A stretch of DNA of 64,000 nucleotides from Halicephalobus mephisto (Eukaryota > Nematoda > Chromadorea > Rhabditida > Panagrolaimidae), in assembly GCA_009193035.1 (NCBI GenBank), contig SWDT01000030.1:248001-312000 (forward strand), given 5' to 3'. The position numbers and the translations under genes are program-made. Below, piece after piece: positions 13,273 to 25,293 of this stretch. Below the pieces are notes generated by a model, which saw nothing but the letters and a program-made list of their open reading frames with translations, was not told where the DNA came from and searched no databases. How positions within the stretch are numbered: position 1 is the stretch's first letter; each line of letters opens with the position of its first letter.

Positions 13273-14650
13273 CTAAAAAGAAATTTTATATGAAAAAAAT
13301 TTTTTAAAAATGTTTTTAAAAAATGGTGATTTTCGAAGGAAAAATTCTGTCTCCATGACAACACTCGAACACTTTCAAAAATCCGCCTTATATCCAATTG
13401 GGTTTATTTTTAGGTTCTCACAGACTTGAAAAAAGGTAAGCAATCAGAAAGTTCTAGAATTTCGAAATTAAAGTCGATGTGGAAATTTCAGAAGAACTTC
13501 CAGAAGACGTAGAATCCTAAAATTCCGAATTCCATATATCAATCTTTTTAATTTTGCTCCTGGAGATCATCCTAAGTCTTTTGGGATAGGGAATCTAGTT
13601 TGGAGACCATTTTATGGAAAAATAATGAAATCTGTTCAATTTTTGAATTTCTTTGGGAAATTTTTTGTCTTGTTAGTTTTATATATCGAATTAAGTTTAA
13701 TTGTAACTTTTTAGGCTTGGAAAATGGATATTTAATCGAGGAATTTCAGAATTTCGAAGTTAAAGTTGACATGAAGACCTCAGAAGAAGGACTTCCAGAA
13801 ATCAGAATCCTAAAAATTCAACTTTCATATATCAATTTTTGATCCTAATTCCAAAGATAACTTTCGAAATTTCGGAATGTAATTTCTTATTCGAACGTGA
13901 TTTTTGAGAAAGCGATTAAAATTGATCCAACTTTGGAATCGGATTAGCCTCGAGGACTTCCAGAAAAGAAACCTTTCGTTTCGTCCGTTCCATACGTACC
14001 GAATTGACTTTGTTCGTTTCGTTATAGACGTCTTTTTAGCCTTGGGGAATGGGCACTTAATTGGTACTCCATGATATTAATGACGAAATAATCCCATAAA
14101 TGTTTCACAAAACATTAACATTGCGAAATATAGAATCCTAAAAATTGTAATTTTCATATATCGATTTCCGGAACGCAGATTCTGGAGATCCTCATAGGTC
14201 TTCTAAGATGTAGGTTACGACTTGGCAATAATGTTTATATCGTAATTGTGACCGATGTAATATTGAAAAGTTGTGGAAGAAGATCTTTCGTCTTGTCCAG
14301 GTGATATATCAGATTCACTTTTCAGACTTAGGAAGCCACTGTCCGATCTGTAACGTTCAAAACGGATACCAAATCCACCTTATAAATCCTCCAGAAGCAC
14401 CAGTTTCAGAAACCACAGAATTCTAAAAATTACAACTTCCATATATCAATTTCCAATCTGGATTTCGGAGAACATTATAGAACTTCTAAAATACAAATCC
14501 TCGTTCCAAAATCATCTTTAATAATTTCAATCAACGACAAAATTGATTTTTTTCGAAATTTTTAGTTTTTTAAATTTATTCCAATCGTCTAAAAGCTTGG
14601 GCAGCGGCGAAATCTCTGAGATCAAGCATGTGCAAAAAATAAAATAATAT
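13273..14650. other. Non-coding gap with degenerate repeats between osm-1 and the tubulin acetyltransferase
   Basis: Apart from the osm-1 X-box, I see no gene. Four degenerate units recur at about 13500, 13790, 14130 and 14410. Each contains CAGAA, ATCCTAAAA, an AACTTYCATATATCAATTT segment and often GGAGATC plus TCTTYTAAGAT. The spacing is about 290-340 bp, which suggests an old tandem duplication. Confidence 0.55.
13349..13362 (+). promoter_or_regulatory. X-box (DAF-19/RFX site) of osm-1
   Basis: The 14-mer GTCTCCATGACAAC matches the nematode X-box consensus GTHNYYATRRNAAC at every position. It lies 77 bp upstream of the osm-1 ATG, the classical distance for ciliary genes in Caenorhabditis. 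C. elegans osm-1 is itself an established DAF-19 target. Function here is inferred from match and position. Confidence 0.9.
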
Positions 14651-15865
14651 TTATCCAAAAATGTTGGAATGACCAAAATCCCGAGTGTTCTTCCTTCCTC
14701 GGGGCGTTTCTGGTCCGGGTTCCTTTCTCTCCGGCTCCGGGATCCGTCCATGGATAATGTCTCCAGCTATGTCCTGATGATGACGTATCGGAACTCTCTG
14801 AAATTTCTGTTTTATTAAAAAATTATAATTTCTTAATTTTTATAAAAAAAACAATTTCAATTTCATTAAAAAATTAAAACTAAAATTTCTTAATTTTTAT
14901 AAAAAAAGCAATTTTTGTTTTATTTAAAAAATTAAAATTTCTTACTTTTTATTTAAAAAACAATTTTTGTTTTATTAAAAATAAAAATAAAAACTTCTAG
15001 AAAACGATAAAATGTCCTAATTTTATAAAAATAAAAATTCCCAAAAAAACGAAATTCCAATGTTATAAAAATTTTTAAATTTAATTTTATAAAGATTTCT
15101 GAATTTTAATTTTATAAAAATTTTTGAATTTAATTTTATAAAAATTTTTAAATTTTAATTTTATAAAAATTTCTGAATTTTAATTTTATAGAAATTTTTG
15201 AATTTTAATTTTTAAAATAAACTTACAGGACTGCTGACAAGTGATTCTATGGGTCTACTGGCTCTTCTGGAGTTGCTTCTGACGTTGAGTTGATCTTCTG
15301 AATTTTCTGGAGTTTTTCCTTCAAAAAATTCAGGAAAAATTACAAAACTAGTTGCTTGCCAAATTGGATTATTTAAATTATAATGTTTCATCAGAAAATT
15401 CAACAAAGCTTCGTTTGGTTTATCAAAGGCGATTTGACTGGCCGTGATTTCTTCTTTTTTGAGCATGAAGTCGAAAATTTCCTTCGCTATTCCGTTTTTT
15501 TGGAATTCGGGAAAAACAAAAAAATCCAAAACACAAATAGGTTCAACGATGAATTGTTGTTCTTCTAGATCTCTTAAGTATAACTTTCTTTTTGCAATTT
15601 TCAAATATCCGAGGATTTTCGAAAACGAGCCGGACTGGGTCCAGTAAACATACAAAACGTGCTGATCCGGACTGTCGAGGATTCTGTCGTAAGTTGTCAA
15701 AGGTTTCCGCAGTTTTTGAGCTTCAGCAGAAGCTTCACCACATCGATCAATAGCTTTTACGATTTCGTAATTTTTTCTCGGAGTTATCCACTTCAATCTC
15801 GCTTGGTCAAGCCGTTCAATCGGATTACTCTCGAAAACTTTTGACAAATCAAAGGCCACGTCCAT
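14651..15865 (-). CDS. atat-2: Alpha-tubulin N-acetyltransferase (MEC-17/ATAT-2 family)
   Basis: Two exons, 15865-15227 and 14797-14651, joined in phase 0 give 261 residues. The ATAT fold is clear: CVLDFFV at residues 111-117 with the family's catalytic Cys111, a QKNGIAKE acetyl-CoA loop at 122-129, and IAFDKP at 145-150 carrying the second catalytic residue Asp148. The KHYNL and FVIF segments follow. ATAT enzymes acetylate Lys40 of alpha-tubulin in the microtubule lumen, in touch neurons and cilia. C. elegans has two paralogues. I favour atat-2 because that gene is X-linked like other counterparts here, but mec-17 cannot be excluded. A TTTTTTAG acceptor lies just before the ATG. It is in tandem with, and upstream of, osm-1. 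Confidence 0.88.
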
Positions 15866-15954
15866 AATTTTTCTAAAAAACCATTAATATTATATCGAAA
15901 AATAAAAACAATTTTATTACGAAATAATCCTGACACGATTTCTTGCAATGCAGG

Positions 15955-16049
15955 TAAAAAATAAGGTGAAAAAAAGGGAGAGAAAAAAAGAAAAAAAGAA
16001 AGAGAGAGAAGAAAAAGAAAAAGAAAAGAAAGAAAGAAAGAAAAAGAAA

Positions 16050-16085
<36 letters not shown>

Positions 16086-16152
16086 AAAAGAAAGAAAGAA
16101 AGAAAAAGAAAAAGAAAGAAAGAAAGAAAGAAAGAAAAAGAAAAAGAGAGAG
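15955..16152. repeat. GAAA/GA-rich microsatellite
   Basis: About 200 bp of almost pure purine, mostly GAAA and GAAAAA units. It is open in one frame on the plus strand as a Lys/Glu/Arg-only ORF, which is compositional and not a gene. It lies about 90 bp upstream of the acetyltransferase ATG. Confidence 0.95.
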
Positions 16153-16159
16153 TGTGGAC

Positions 16160-18240
16160 AGGACGAGTTTATTCTAGTAGAAAATTACCAGATTTGCCGT
16201 TTTTTCCTTTTTTACATACTTCGCTCGTCTGAGCGGGAATTTGAAAGGTTTGGAAATCATTACTATAGAAATTGAGGATTTTGTTGAAAAGTAACTAGAA
16301 AATGAATTTTCGGGGTTTTTAGGATGTTAGAAATCACAAAAATAAGGAAACAGAGCAAGTAAATTTCACAATACCTTGTTATGTTTTCTATTTTTACTCT
16401 TTTTACGCGAAAATTCGGAAATAACCATACTATTGTGAAAACAACGAAAACGGTACACAAGTGCTGCAAATCGCTTGCAACTGAACGTAATCGAACCTAC
16501 TCGGTTGCATTCAGGTACAGGGAATCATGCATCTGTGGTCAAAATCAAGTCTGCAGTTTGCGTGCAACATTGGGGCAAGTCGATGGATTTTTGTATTTAC
16601 ATTTGTAAAGATTTCGAAATCAAAGCTAAATCCGCAGCTTGCCCGCAATATCCCGACGGGTAAGTCGACACCAGTCACAGATGCTGCACAATCACCTGTA
16701 GTTTCTAAAAACTTCAAAAAAGTCGCGTCAGGACCGTTTTGTAAAAAAGTTCATATATGAATTCTACAATATACGACTAATTAAGAAATTATAAAATTAC
16801 GAAACAAGATAGTGCACAACTAAAAATATAATTTCACAAATGTTGCAAATCGTCTGTATAGTTGGCACAGAAGGGTCTCGATGCGATTTTTTGGAATTTT
16901 CTACAAGCTTTTAGAACTGTCATAAAAGAAATAAGAAAGCGACTGAGGACGGAGCGAGGCGAGTTCGATAACGAGTCGTTAAATTTCTTTTTTCTCTTCG
17001 CTCGCTCTGCGCGGGAATTTGGAAATTTCAAAAAATCGTTTTTATAAAAAAATTAGAAATAAAAAATTTTTAAATAATTCGACTTTCTAGAAAATTCTAA
17101 AAAAATTTTAGAATTTAAAAACGAGTTGATTACGGTAGAAAATTGCCAAATTTATTTTTTTTTATTTTTGCGCGGGAATTTTAAAAATACAAAATTGTTA
17201 TAAAAATTAAAAATAAGTTTTTACAGAATTTCTTCGACAAAAATTTTTAGGATTTTTATGGACTTTTAGGACTGTCCTAAAATAAGAAAATAAAATAAAT
17301 AAATTTCCGTATAAACAATCGAATTTATTTTTTTTATTCATTTTTATGCAGAAATTCAAAAAATATAAAAATTACATTATTATAAAAATTAACAAATCTT
17401 CAAGGAATAATTTTAACAAGAATTTTATGGATTTTCAGAACTGTTCTAAATTAAAAAAATAAAATAAAGTTCTGTATAAGCAATTAAATTTCCTTTTTTA
17501 TTTTTATTTTTATTCATTTTTATTCATTTTTATGCAGAAATTCAAAAAAAAATATAAAAATTAACAAATTTCCAAGGAATAATTTTAACAAGAATTTTAT
17601 GAACTTTCAGAACTGTTCTAAAATAAAAAAATAAATTTCTGTATAAACAACTAAATTTCCTTTTTTATTTTTATTTTTATTCACTTTTATGCAGAAATTC
17701 AAAAAATATAAAAATTACATTATTATAAAAATCTACAAATCTTCAAGGAATAATTTTAACAAGGATTTTATGGATTTTCAGAACTTTTCTAAAATAAAAA
17801 AATAAATTTCCGTATAAACAATTAAATTTCCTTTTTTATTTTTACTCACTTTTATGCGGAAATTCAAAAAATATAAAAATTATATCGCTTTTCTAACCAT
17901 AATCCTTTTCACAATAAATTAAAAAACACATATATCGGCAAGTGCTAAAAATCTCATAAAATCCAAACTAGTTCGACGAATGTTTCCATTTCTAAATACT
18001 AAGCCAGTCCTGAAGAGGACACAAACGAAAACAGTTTTCCAAAAACGGCAACTATGCATATATCGATTAGCTCATTGTGCGTTTGGCCAAGAAAGCCCTC
18101 CCGACGGAAATAATGCCATGTCTTTTGAGGTAAATTAAGCTGTTTCATATTATTAAAATTAAAATTAAAATTAAAAATCGAAATTAAAATTTAAAATTTA
18201 AAATCGAAATTAAAATTGAAATTAAAATTAAAAATTGAAA
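16160..18240. repeat. Intergenic DNA built of degenerate repeats
   Basis: TTCCCGCG-family copies (reverse orientation here, GCGCGGGAATTT) occur at about 16190-16240, 16960-17030 and 17140-17190. From about 17190 to 17890 there are four or five imperfect 140-170 bp units containing TATGCAGAAATTCAAAAAA, CAAGGAATAATTTTAACAAG and TTTCAGAACTGTTCTAAA. Nothing coding is supported. Confidence 0.6.
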
Positions 18241-18590
18241 TTTTTCGTGTTAAGACAAAATTTATAAATCATTGTGATTTCAGAAATCCAGATATCCGAT
18301 TTTATCAACTTAAATGAAAGGATATTTTACAGTAAAAAAATTCGTAGATGTTTTTTAACACGAAAAATTAGAATTTCGATTTTGAATTTTAATTTTGATA
18401 ATATGGACCACAGTAGTTCATATTATCAAAATCGGAACTCAGGATTCTAGATAGAAGTTTGAATTTTCGTGTTAAGACACATCTATGAGTTTTCTTACTG
18501 TAAAATATTTTCTCATTTAAGTCAATAAAATCAGATATCTGGATTTCTGAAATCACAATGATTTATGAATCGTGTCTTAACACGAAAAAT
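18241..18590. mobile_element. 350-bp near-perfect palindrome (foldback/MITE-like element)
   Basis: The left arm (about 18241-18408) and right arm (about 18421-18590) are inverse copies around a short centre near 18410. Examples are TTTTTCGTGTTAAGACA at the left end against TGTCTTAACACGAAAAA at the right, and ATTGTGATTTCAGAAATCCA against TGGATTTCTGAAATCACAAT. The motif TTCGTGTTAAGACAC or its inverse also occurs inside each arm. A related copy is cut by the window end at 63977-64000. No transposase, so a non-autonomous inverted-repeat element. Confidence 0.85.
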
Positions 18591-18595
18591 TTTAT

Positions 18596-18815
18596 TTCGA
18601 TTTCGAAATCTGCAAGAACAAAAATCCAAAAATCCCCACCGACCTGCCCGAATATTGCGAGCAAGTTGCGGATTTTCTATCTTAATGCCAACTCATCTGA
18701 TTAAAGATTGCGAGCAAGTTGCAAACTTTACTTCGATTTCGAAATCTGCAAGAACAAAAATCCAAAAATCTCCACCGACCTGCCTGAATATTGCGAGCAA
18801 GTTGCAGGTTTCACT
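18596..18815. repeat. Direct repeat of about 75 bp, two copies
   Basis: The blocks at about 18596-18672 and 18733-18808 share TTTCGAAATCTGCAAGAAC, AAAAATCCAAAAATC, CCACCGACCTGCC and AATATTGCGAGCAAGTTGC. Each is followed by a cytosine-poor spacer. They are related to the CTTGCCCGCAA units in osm-1 intron 2. Confidence 0.7.
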
Positions 18816-19880
18816 TCGGCTTTTTTTTATTTACTTGATTGGCGTTTTAGGCTGATCTAGAAATTAACAAAATCAGTCTAAAAAGTGGAAAAATTACTAT
18901 TACGAAATCAGAGAACGAAATTCGCTTCTTTTGCGATGGTTGATCCCCTGAGGCATTTTATTAGGGAACAATTATCCCGAAAAAGCACTTGTAAAATTTA
19001 ATTCACGAAAAACAATTAAAACCGAAAAATCAATAAACACAATCAAAAAATCAGTGCGAGTTATTTCCTGTCCTGACTCGCACCTTTTTTCTTACGTCGA
19101 AAAAAGGAAAAAACTATCCTTTTTCAATCCTATGGAATTATATTATAAAAAATTTAAAAAAATAAAAATAAAAATTTAAAAATAAAAAAATTTTAAAAAA
19201 AATTAAAATTTTAAAATTTTAAAAAATTAAAATTAAAATTAAAAATTTTAAAAAATTAAAATAAAAAATTAGCATCGTTACGAAACAATCTCGAAAGGAA
19301 TTTTCGAAAACTAAAGTAGCCTAAATAAAAATTTCATTTTTGATTATTTCGTAATTTTTCACGATTTCGAAATCACATAATTTTAAAATCCATATAAAAA
19401 TTTTCTACGAAATTTTACAAATTAAAAAAACTTAAATTTTAGATTATTTTAGTTTTTTATGATAATTTTAAAACGGATTAAATTATTGTGAAATTTATAT
19501 ATCAATTTCTTACGAAATGATCCCAACACGAAATTTTACAACTTTTTAAAAATTTAAATTTTTTGTAATTTCAAAACAGATTAAATTATTGTAAAATTTA
19601 TATATCAACTTCTTACGAAATGATCCTAATACGAAATTTTACAACTTTTTAAAAATTAAAATAACCTAAACACTAATTTTTCCACAATTTCATCATTTCA
19701 TAATCAACTTTCCCATATTCTCAAAAAACATCTAACTTTCCATATCACCAAAAAAATCACAAAACCCTTTATCCATATCCAAAATCCACCTACTATAATC
19801 CCTTTAAATCTCCAAAAAAACCACAATTATTACGATCTTTATAAGACCAATTCCTCATGTTTACATCATACATTTACAAT
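18816..19880. other. AT-rich intergenic stretch
   Basis: Simple A/T-rich sequence. A run near 19140-19270 is made of AAAATTAAAATTTTA permutations. Two diverged copies of a unit with TTACGAAATGATCC, AACACGAAATTTTACAAC and TTTTTAAAAATT lie near 19505-19560 and 19610-19665. No gene seen. Confidence 0.6.
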
Positions 19881-19884
19881 AATA

Positions 19885-20055
19885 ATCGAGGGATCGGACC
19901 TATGTCCTTAACAGATACCCGATGGAGAGAAGAAATAAAGACAAAAAAGAGGGGCACGATAAACTTTACTCGGTTGGTCCCTTCCTCCTCCAGGGGTTAT
20001 TGCACCAACTTCTCAGAGGAAGCAGCCCAGCCGAGTGGGATTCTCAAGACATCCT
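19885..20055. ncRNA. Candidate structured non-coding RNA (strand unresolved)
   Basis: A GC-rich island in AT-rich DNA contains a long hairpin. ACTCGG-t-TGG at 19967-19976 pairs with CCA-g-CCGAGT ending at 20038, and the inner CTTCCTC pairs with GAGGAAG. Read on plus, a second hairpin precedes it (ATCGG...CCGAT near 19892-19924, with GGAC/GTCC inside), followed by AGAGAA, a fit to the ANANNA H box, and an ACA near 20050, as in H/ACA snoRNAs. Read on minus, the large hairpin is followed by TTTTTT, a possible Pol III terminator. A 78-residue ORF across it has no recognisable features. Confidence 0.4.
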
Positions 20056-20171
20056 TTCAATTATTAAATCTACAAAAAAACAATAAACAATAATAATTCA
20101 AAGGATTATCACAAATCCTCAAAGTTATTTTAAAATAAATTAAAAGAAAATCATGGCTAAAAAAACATCAT

Positions 20172-22623
<2,452 letters not shown>

Positions 22624-23360
22624 GTTGAATAAGATTCGTCAATCTAAAAAAATCAAATAAACTTTAGGAAAAAACCAACACGGGTCATCTTCAGAATGGC
22701 CTTGGGAAAGAACAAAGTGGGACAATGTCAAGGTCGAAGAAAATAGAACAACGAAGACGCGAATTACCACGATTTGGAAATTTACATAAATTACCGAATA
22801 TTCATATATTAAAATTTCACAAATATACTAAATTTATTACTATCAAAAAGAAAAATGAAAATAAATATGGAATTAACAAAATAAAAAACATGATCCTATA
22901 TACTGGTCAGTTTTCTGTTCATACATAAAATTTCGGGCATTTTTATATCGAAATTCCGAAAAAACATCTAATCCAGCTTTATCAGGAGAAAACGAACCAA
23001 AAAACACGAAATTGATAAGATTATAAAAGGAAAGACTGACTTGTCTAGGATATTTAGGATTATCTTCAACTTCCTATTATATGTAAATTTTCAAGCATTT
23101 TCATACCTAACCTCCAAAAACATTCTTAATCCAGCTTAATGAATAAGAAAAAACCCGAAAAATATGGAATTTTCAAGATTACAAACGATAAAAATAACCT
23201 GTCTGGAACGTCTAAGATCGTTTTCGGCTTGTTTTCAAGCACACGTTTCTAAATTTTCATATACCTAAAATTAATAAACACACCCACCCTAGCTTCATCT
23301 AAAACCAACAACCCATAAAGCAAGACAACTAAAGAATGATCCGTCTGGGCTATATAGAAT
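22624..23360. other. Probable outron / 5' region of the BiP gene with degenerate repeats
   Basis: This lies between the BiP ATG and its likely promoter. Three degenerate units of about 150 bp (near 22910, 23060 and 23200) share TAATCCAGCTT, a GAAAAAC/CCGAAAAA stretch, AAGATTA...AAA and CTGTCTGGAA/CTTGTCTAGGA. I see no coding exon. Confidence 0.5.
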
Positions 23361-23370
23361 CATTCCTCTT

Positions 23371-23466
23371 CCTTTTATAAGTAGAGGCGTGGTCTACGGG
23401 AACGTGCGCTTCGTTCATTGGTTCCTCCGTTGCCGCGTCAGCAATTGACTGGCGAATTTTCATTGG
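23371..23466 (-). promoter_or_regulatory. ER-stress-type promoter of BiP
   Basis: On the minus strand, reading toward BiP, there are two CCAAT boxes (complements at 23462-23466 and 23417-23421). A TGACGCGG element (23433-23440) is one base from the TGACGTGG XBP-1/ATF6 site. A CCAAT-N9-GCACG is one base from the ERSE consensus CCAAT-N9-CCACG. A CCACG lies at 23388-23392 and a TTATAAAAGG TATA box at 23371-23381. This order matches known BiP promoters. The TATA-to-ATG distance implies intron or outron removal. Confidence 0.65.
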
Positions 23467-23740
23467 TCAAAAAAAAATTCTAGAATGACATAGAACAAGA
23501 AGGTTGGACTTATATTTCTAAACTTTGTCTCGGACTATGCAACGTGTCTGAAAAAGAGTAAGCCAGCAAAATAGGCGGGGAAAATATCGAGGACCAGTTC
23601 CATAATAATTTTCATATATGAAAAATAAGAAATCCCCTAAACTAATTATTTCGAAATAATCCCACGTCATTCTATACTATTATTAACAAATTAAAACATC
23701 TTCTAGTAACTTTATTCGAAATATTACTACTTTCAAAACT

Positions 23741-24486
23741 CTACAAAAGAGAAGAAACACGTTTAAAAACTGGCGGTCGAGGTTTGTGAGGTGGAATTGG
23801 TGGAGGTTTCCTTTCCGTCCTTCTTACGTCCAATACTCCGAAAATTCTCCATTGATATCCATTAATAATCAAAATCGTCAAAATCAAGCAAATGGCAGAA
23901 ATAATCAACGTCGGAATTTTATACAACCACGGAATTTCATCCAACAACGACGCTACAAATCTCCCGATCATTCTTCCGAACTAAAAAATCAAATTTAAAT
24001 CAATTTCAAACCTTCCAAAACTTACAATTTCAGCCATTACCATAACTAAATCACAAATTAAATCTATTACAACAGATATTGGATTTAATTTCCACAAAAT
24101 CCTGTCTTCAAGAGCTTCAAAGTACTTCTCACAAGATTTCGACTGAGTAATCCATCCAATAAATTCATTCTAAAAAATTTCCCAGTTCATAAAATTCATA
24201 TAAAACAAACCTGACAAGAATACGGTACACCACCTTGAACATTGGCCATTTTTTTCGCTTTAATTTTCGAATATAGCCTAAATAATTGAAACAAAATCGA
24301 CCAAGTCACAATTCTCGCCAGAAATTTTCCCATATATTCTTCTCCAACATAGCGTTTCCAAAGTTTCTGAATAATTCGATAAAACCCGATTAGAAGACCT
24401 ATCCAAATAAGTAAAAATAAAACAATTTCAAGACAAAAAATCAACCATGAAAAAATATTCCATAATATATTAATTAATCCTTCCAT
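23741..24486 (-). CDS. CLCC1-like (MCLC family) membrane protein
   Basis: Exons 24486-24211, 24169-24026 and 23980-23741 give 219 residues. There are hydrophobic segments at about residues 9-36, a second weaker one near 58-72, one near 125-140, and a strong one near 160-180 (IPTLIISAICLILTILII). The central block (CEKYFEAL, LWKLNP, then FGRMIGRFVASLLDEIP) resembles the chloride channel CLIC-like protein 1 core of animals. The tail is proline-rich and basic. CLCC1 is an ER anion channel. The signal peptide and luminal region of vertebrate CLCC1 are missing here. The ATG directly follows CATAG, and the codon in front of it is TAG, so translation cannot start further upstream. It overlaps the POLR3K stop by 13 nt. 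Confidence 0.6.
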
Positions 24487-25184
24487 CTATGAGCACAATC
24501 CACATTAGCACAACGATAAAATATAGTCATCGGTTCGTCTGCACTTCTAGTCTGAAGCTGCATAAAATAGGCGCGATCATGGCTGCATTTCGGACAGCGT
24601 TCTAAAACGAATAAATTACTCAAAAAATCCCTCCTTCAGCGTCAGTATCACTATTGGAGAATTTACCATTCCATTCCCACTGTTAAAAAAGTTAATTTAA
24701 CTTCTAAAACCAAACCTTCTGTTACTTGGGCATTTTCCCAGACATTCGGGCCTCCAAGAACGTCATCAATATCCTTCAATCTCGGATATAGCCTACTTCG
24801 AATCTAAAAACACTTAAATTTCATATAAAATTAATAAAATTCAAAATAAAAACACTCAAATTTAAATAAAACAAACTAAATTCCATATAAAATTAATGAA
24901 ATTTAAAACAAAAACATTCAAATTTCATTAATTAATAAAAATTTAAAACAAAAATATTCAAATTTCATTAATTAATAAAAATTTAAAACAAAAATATTCA
25001 AATTTCATTAATTAATAAAAATTTAAAACAAAAATATTCAAATTTCATTAATTAATAAAAATTTAAAACATACTTCTCCATTAACTGGCATTTTGAAGTG
25101 ACATCCAGTACATACAAATTTGAATTGTCCACCTGCATCTTCCAAAGTAGTCAATCTACCACAAGTCGGACAAAACATTAACAT
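24474..25184 (-). CDS. RNA polymerase III subunit RPC11/POLR3K
   Basis: Exons 25184-25074, 24803-24716 and 24601-24474 give 108 residues, the same length as human POLR3K. The N-terminal zinc ribbon (CPTCG ... CTGC), the linker RLYPRLKDIDDVLGG and the C-terminal TFIIS-like ribbon (CPKC ... CANVDC) are intact. The acidic RSADEPMT loop needed for RNA cleavage is present. The subunit supports transcript cleavage, termination and reinitiation by Pol III. TTTTTTAG directly precedes the ATG, 104 bp after the dcs-1 stop, which is typical for a downstream operon gene. Its 3' end overlaps the next ORF. Intron 1 contains a 40-bp tandem repeat. Confidence 0.95.
24890..25072. repeat. 40-bp tandem repeat in POLR3K intron 1
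   Basis: Four nearly identical copies of a 40-bp unit (TTTCATTAATTAATAAAAAT then TTAAAACAAAAATATTCAAA), preceded by more diverged ones from about 24810. The last copy abuts the splice donor. Confidence 0.9.
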
Positions 25185-25293
25185 CTAAAAAAACTTATTA
25201 TCCATTGCAAAAACTTCAAATATCTTCTGGAAATTAAAAACCAGACAAAAATCCAAATAACATAAACTTTAATATTTTACTACAGTTCAAAAT

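Noticed and set aside
15948..16232. 94-residue Lys/Glu/Arg ORF
   Set aside because: It is a GAAA microsatellite read as protein.
19857..20093. 78-residue ORF over the structured island
   Set aside because: No conserved motif. Paired stems explain the base composition better.
24600..24716. Possible extra micro-exon in POLR3K (after TTAACAG near 24690)
   Set aside because: Including it brings a stop into frame. Skipping it gives the exact family length of 108 residues.
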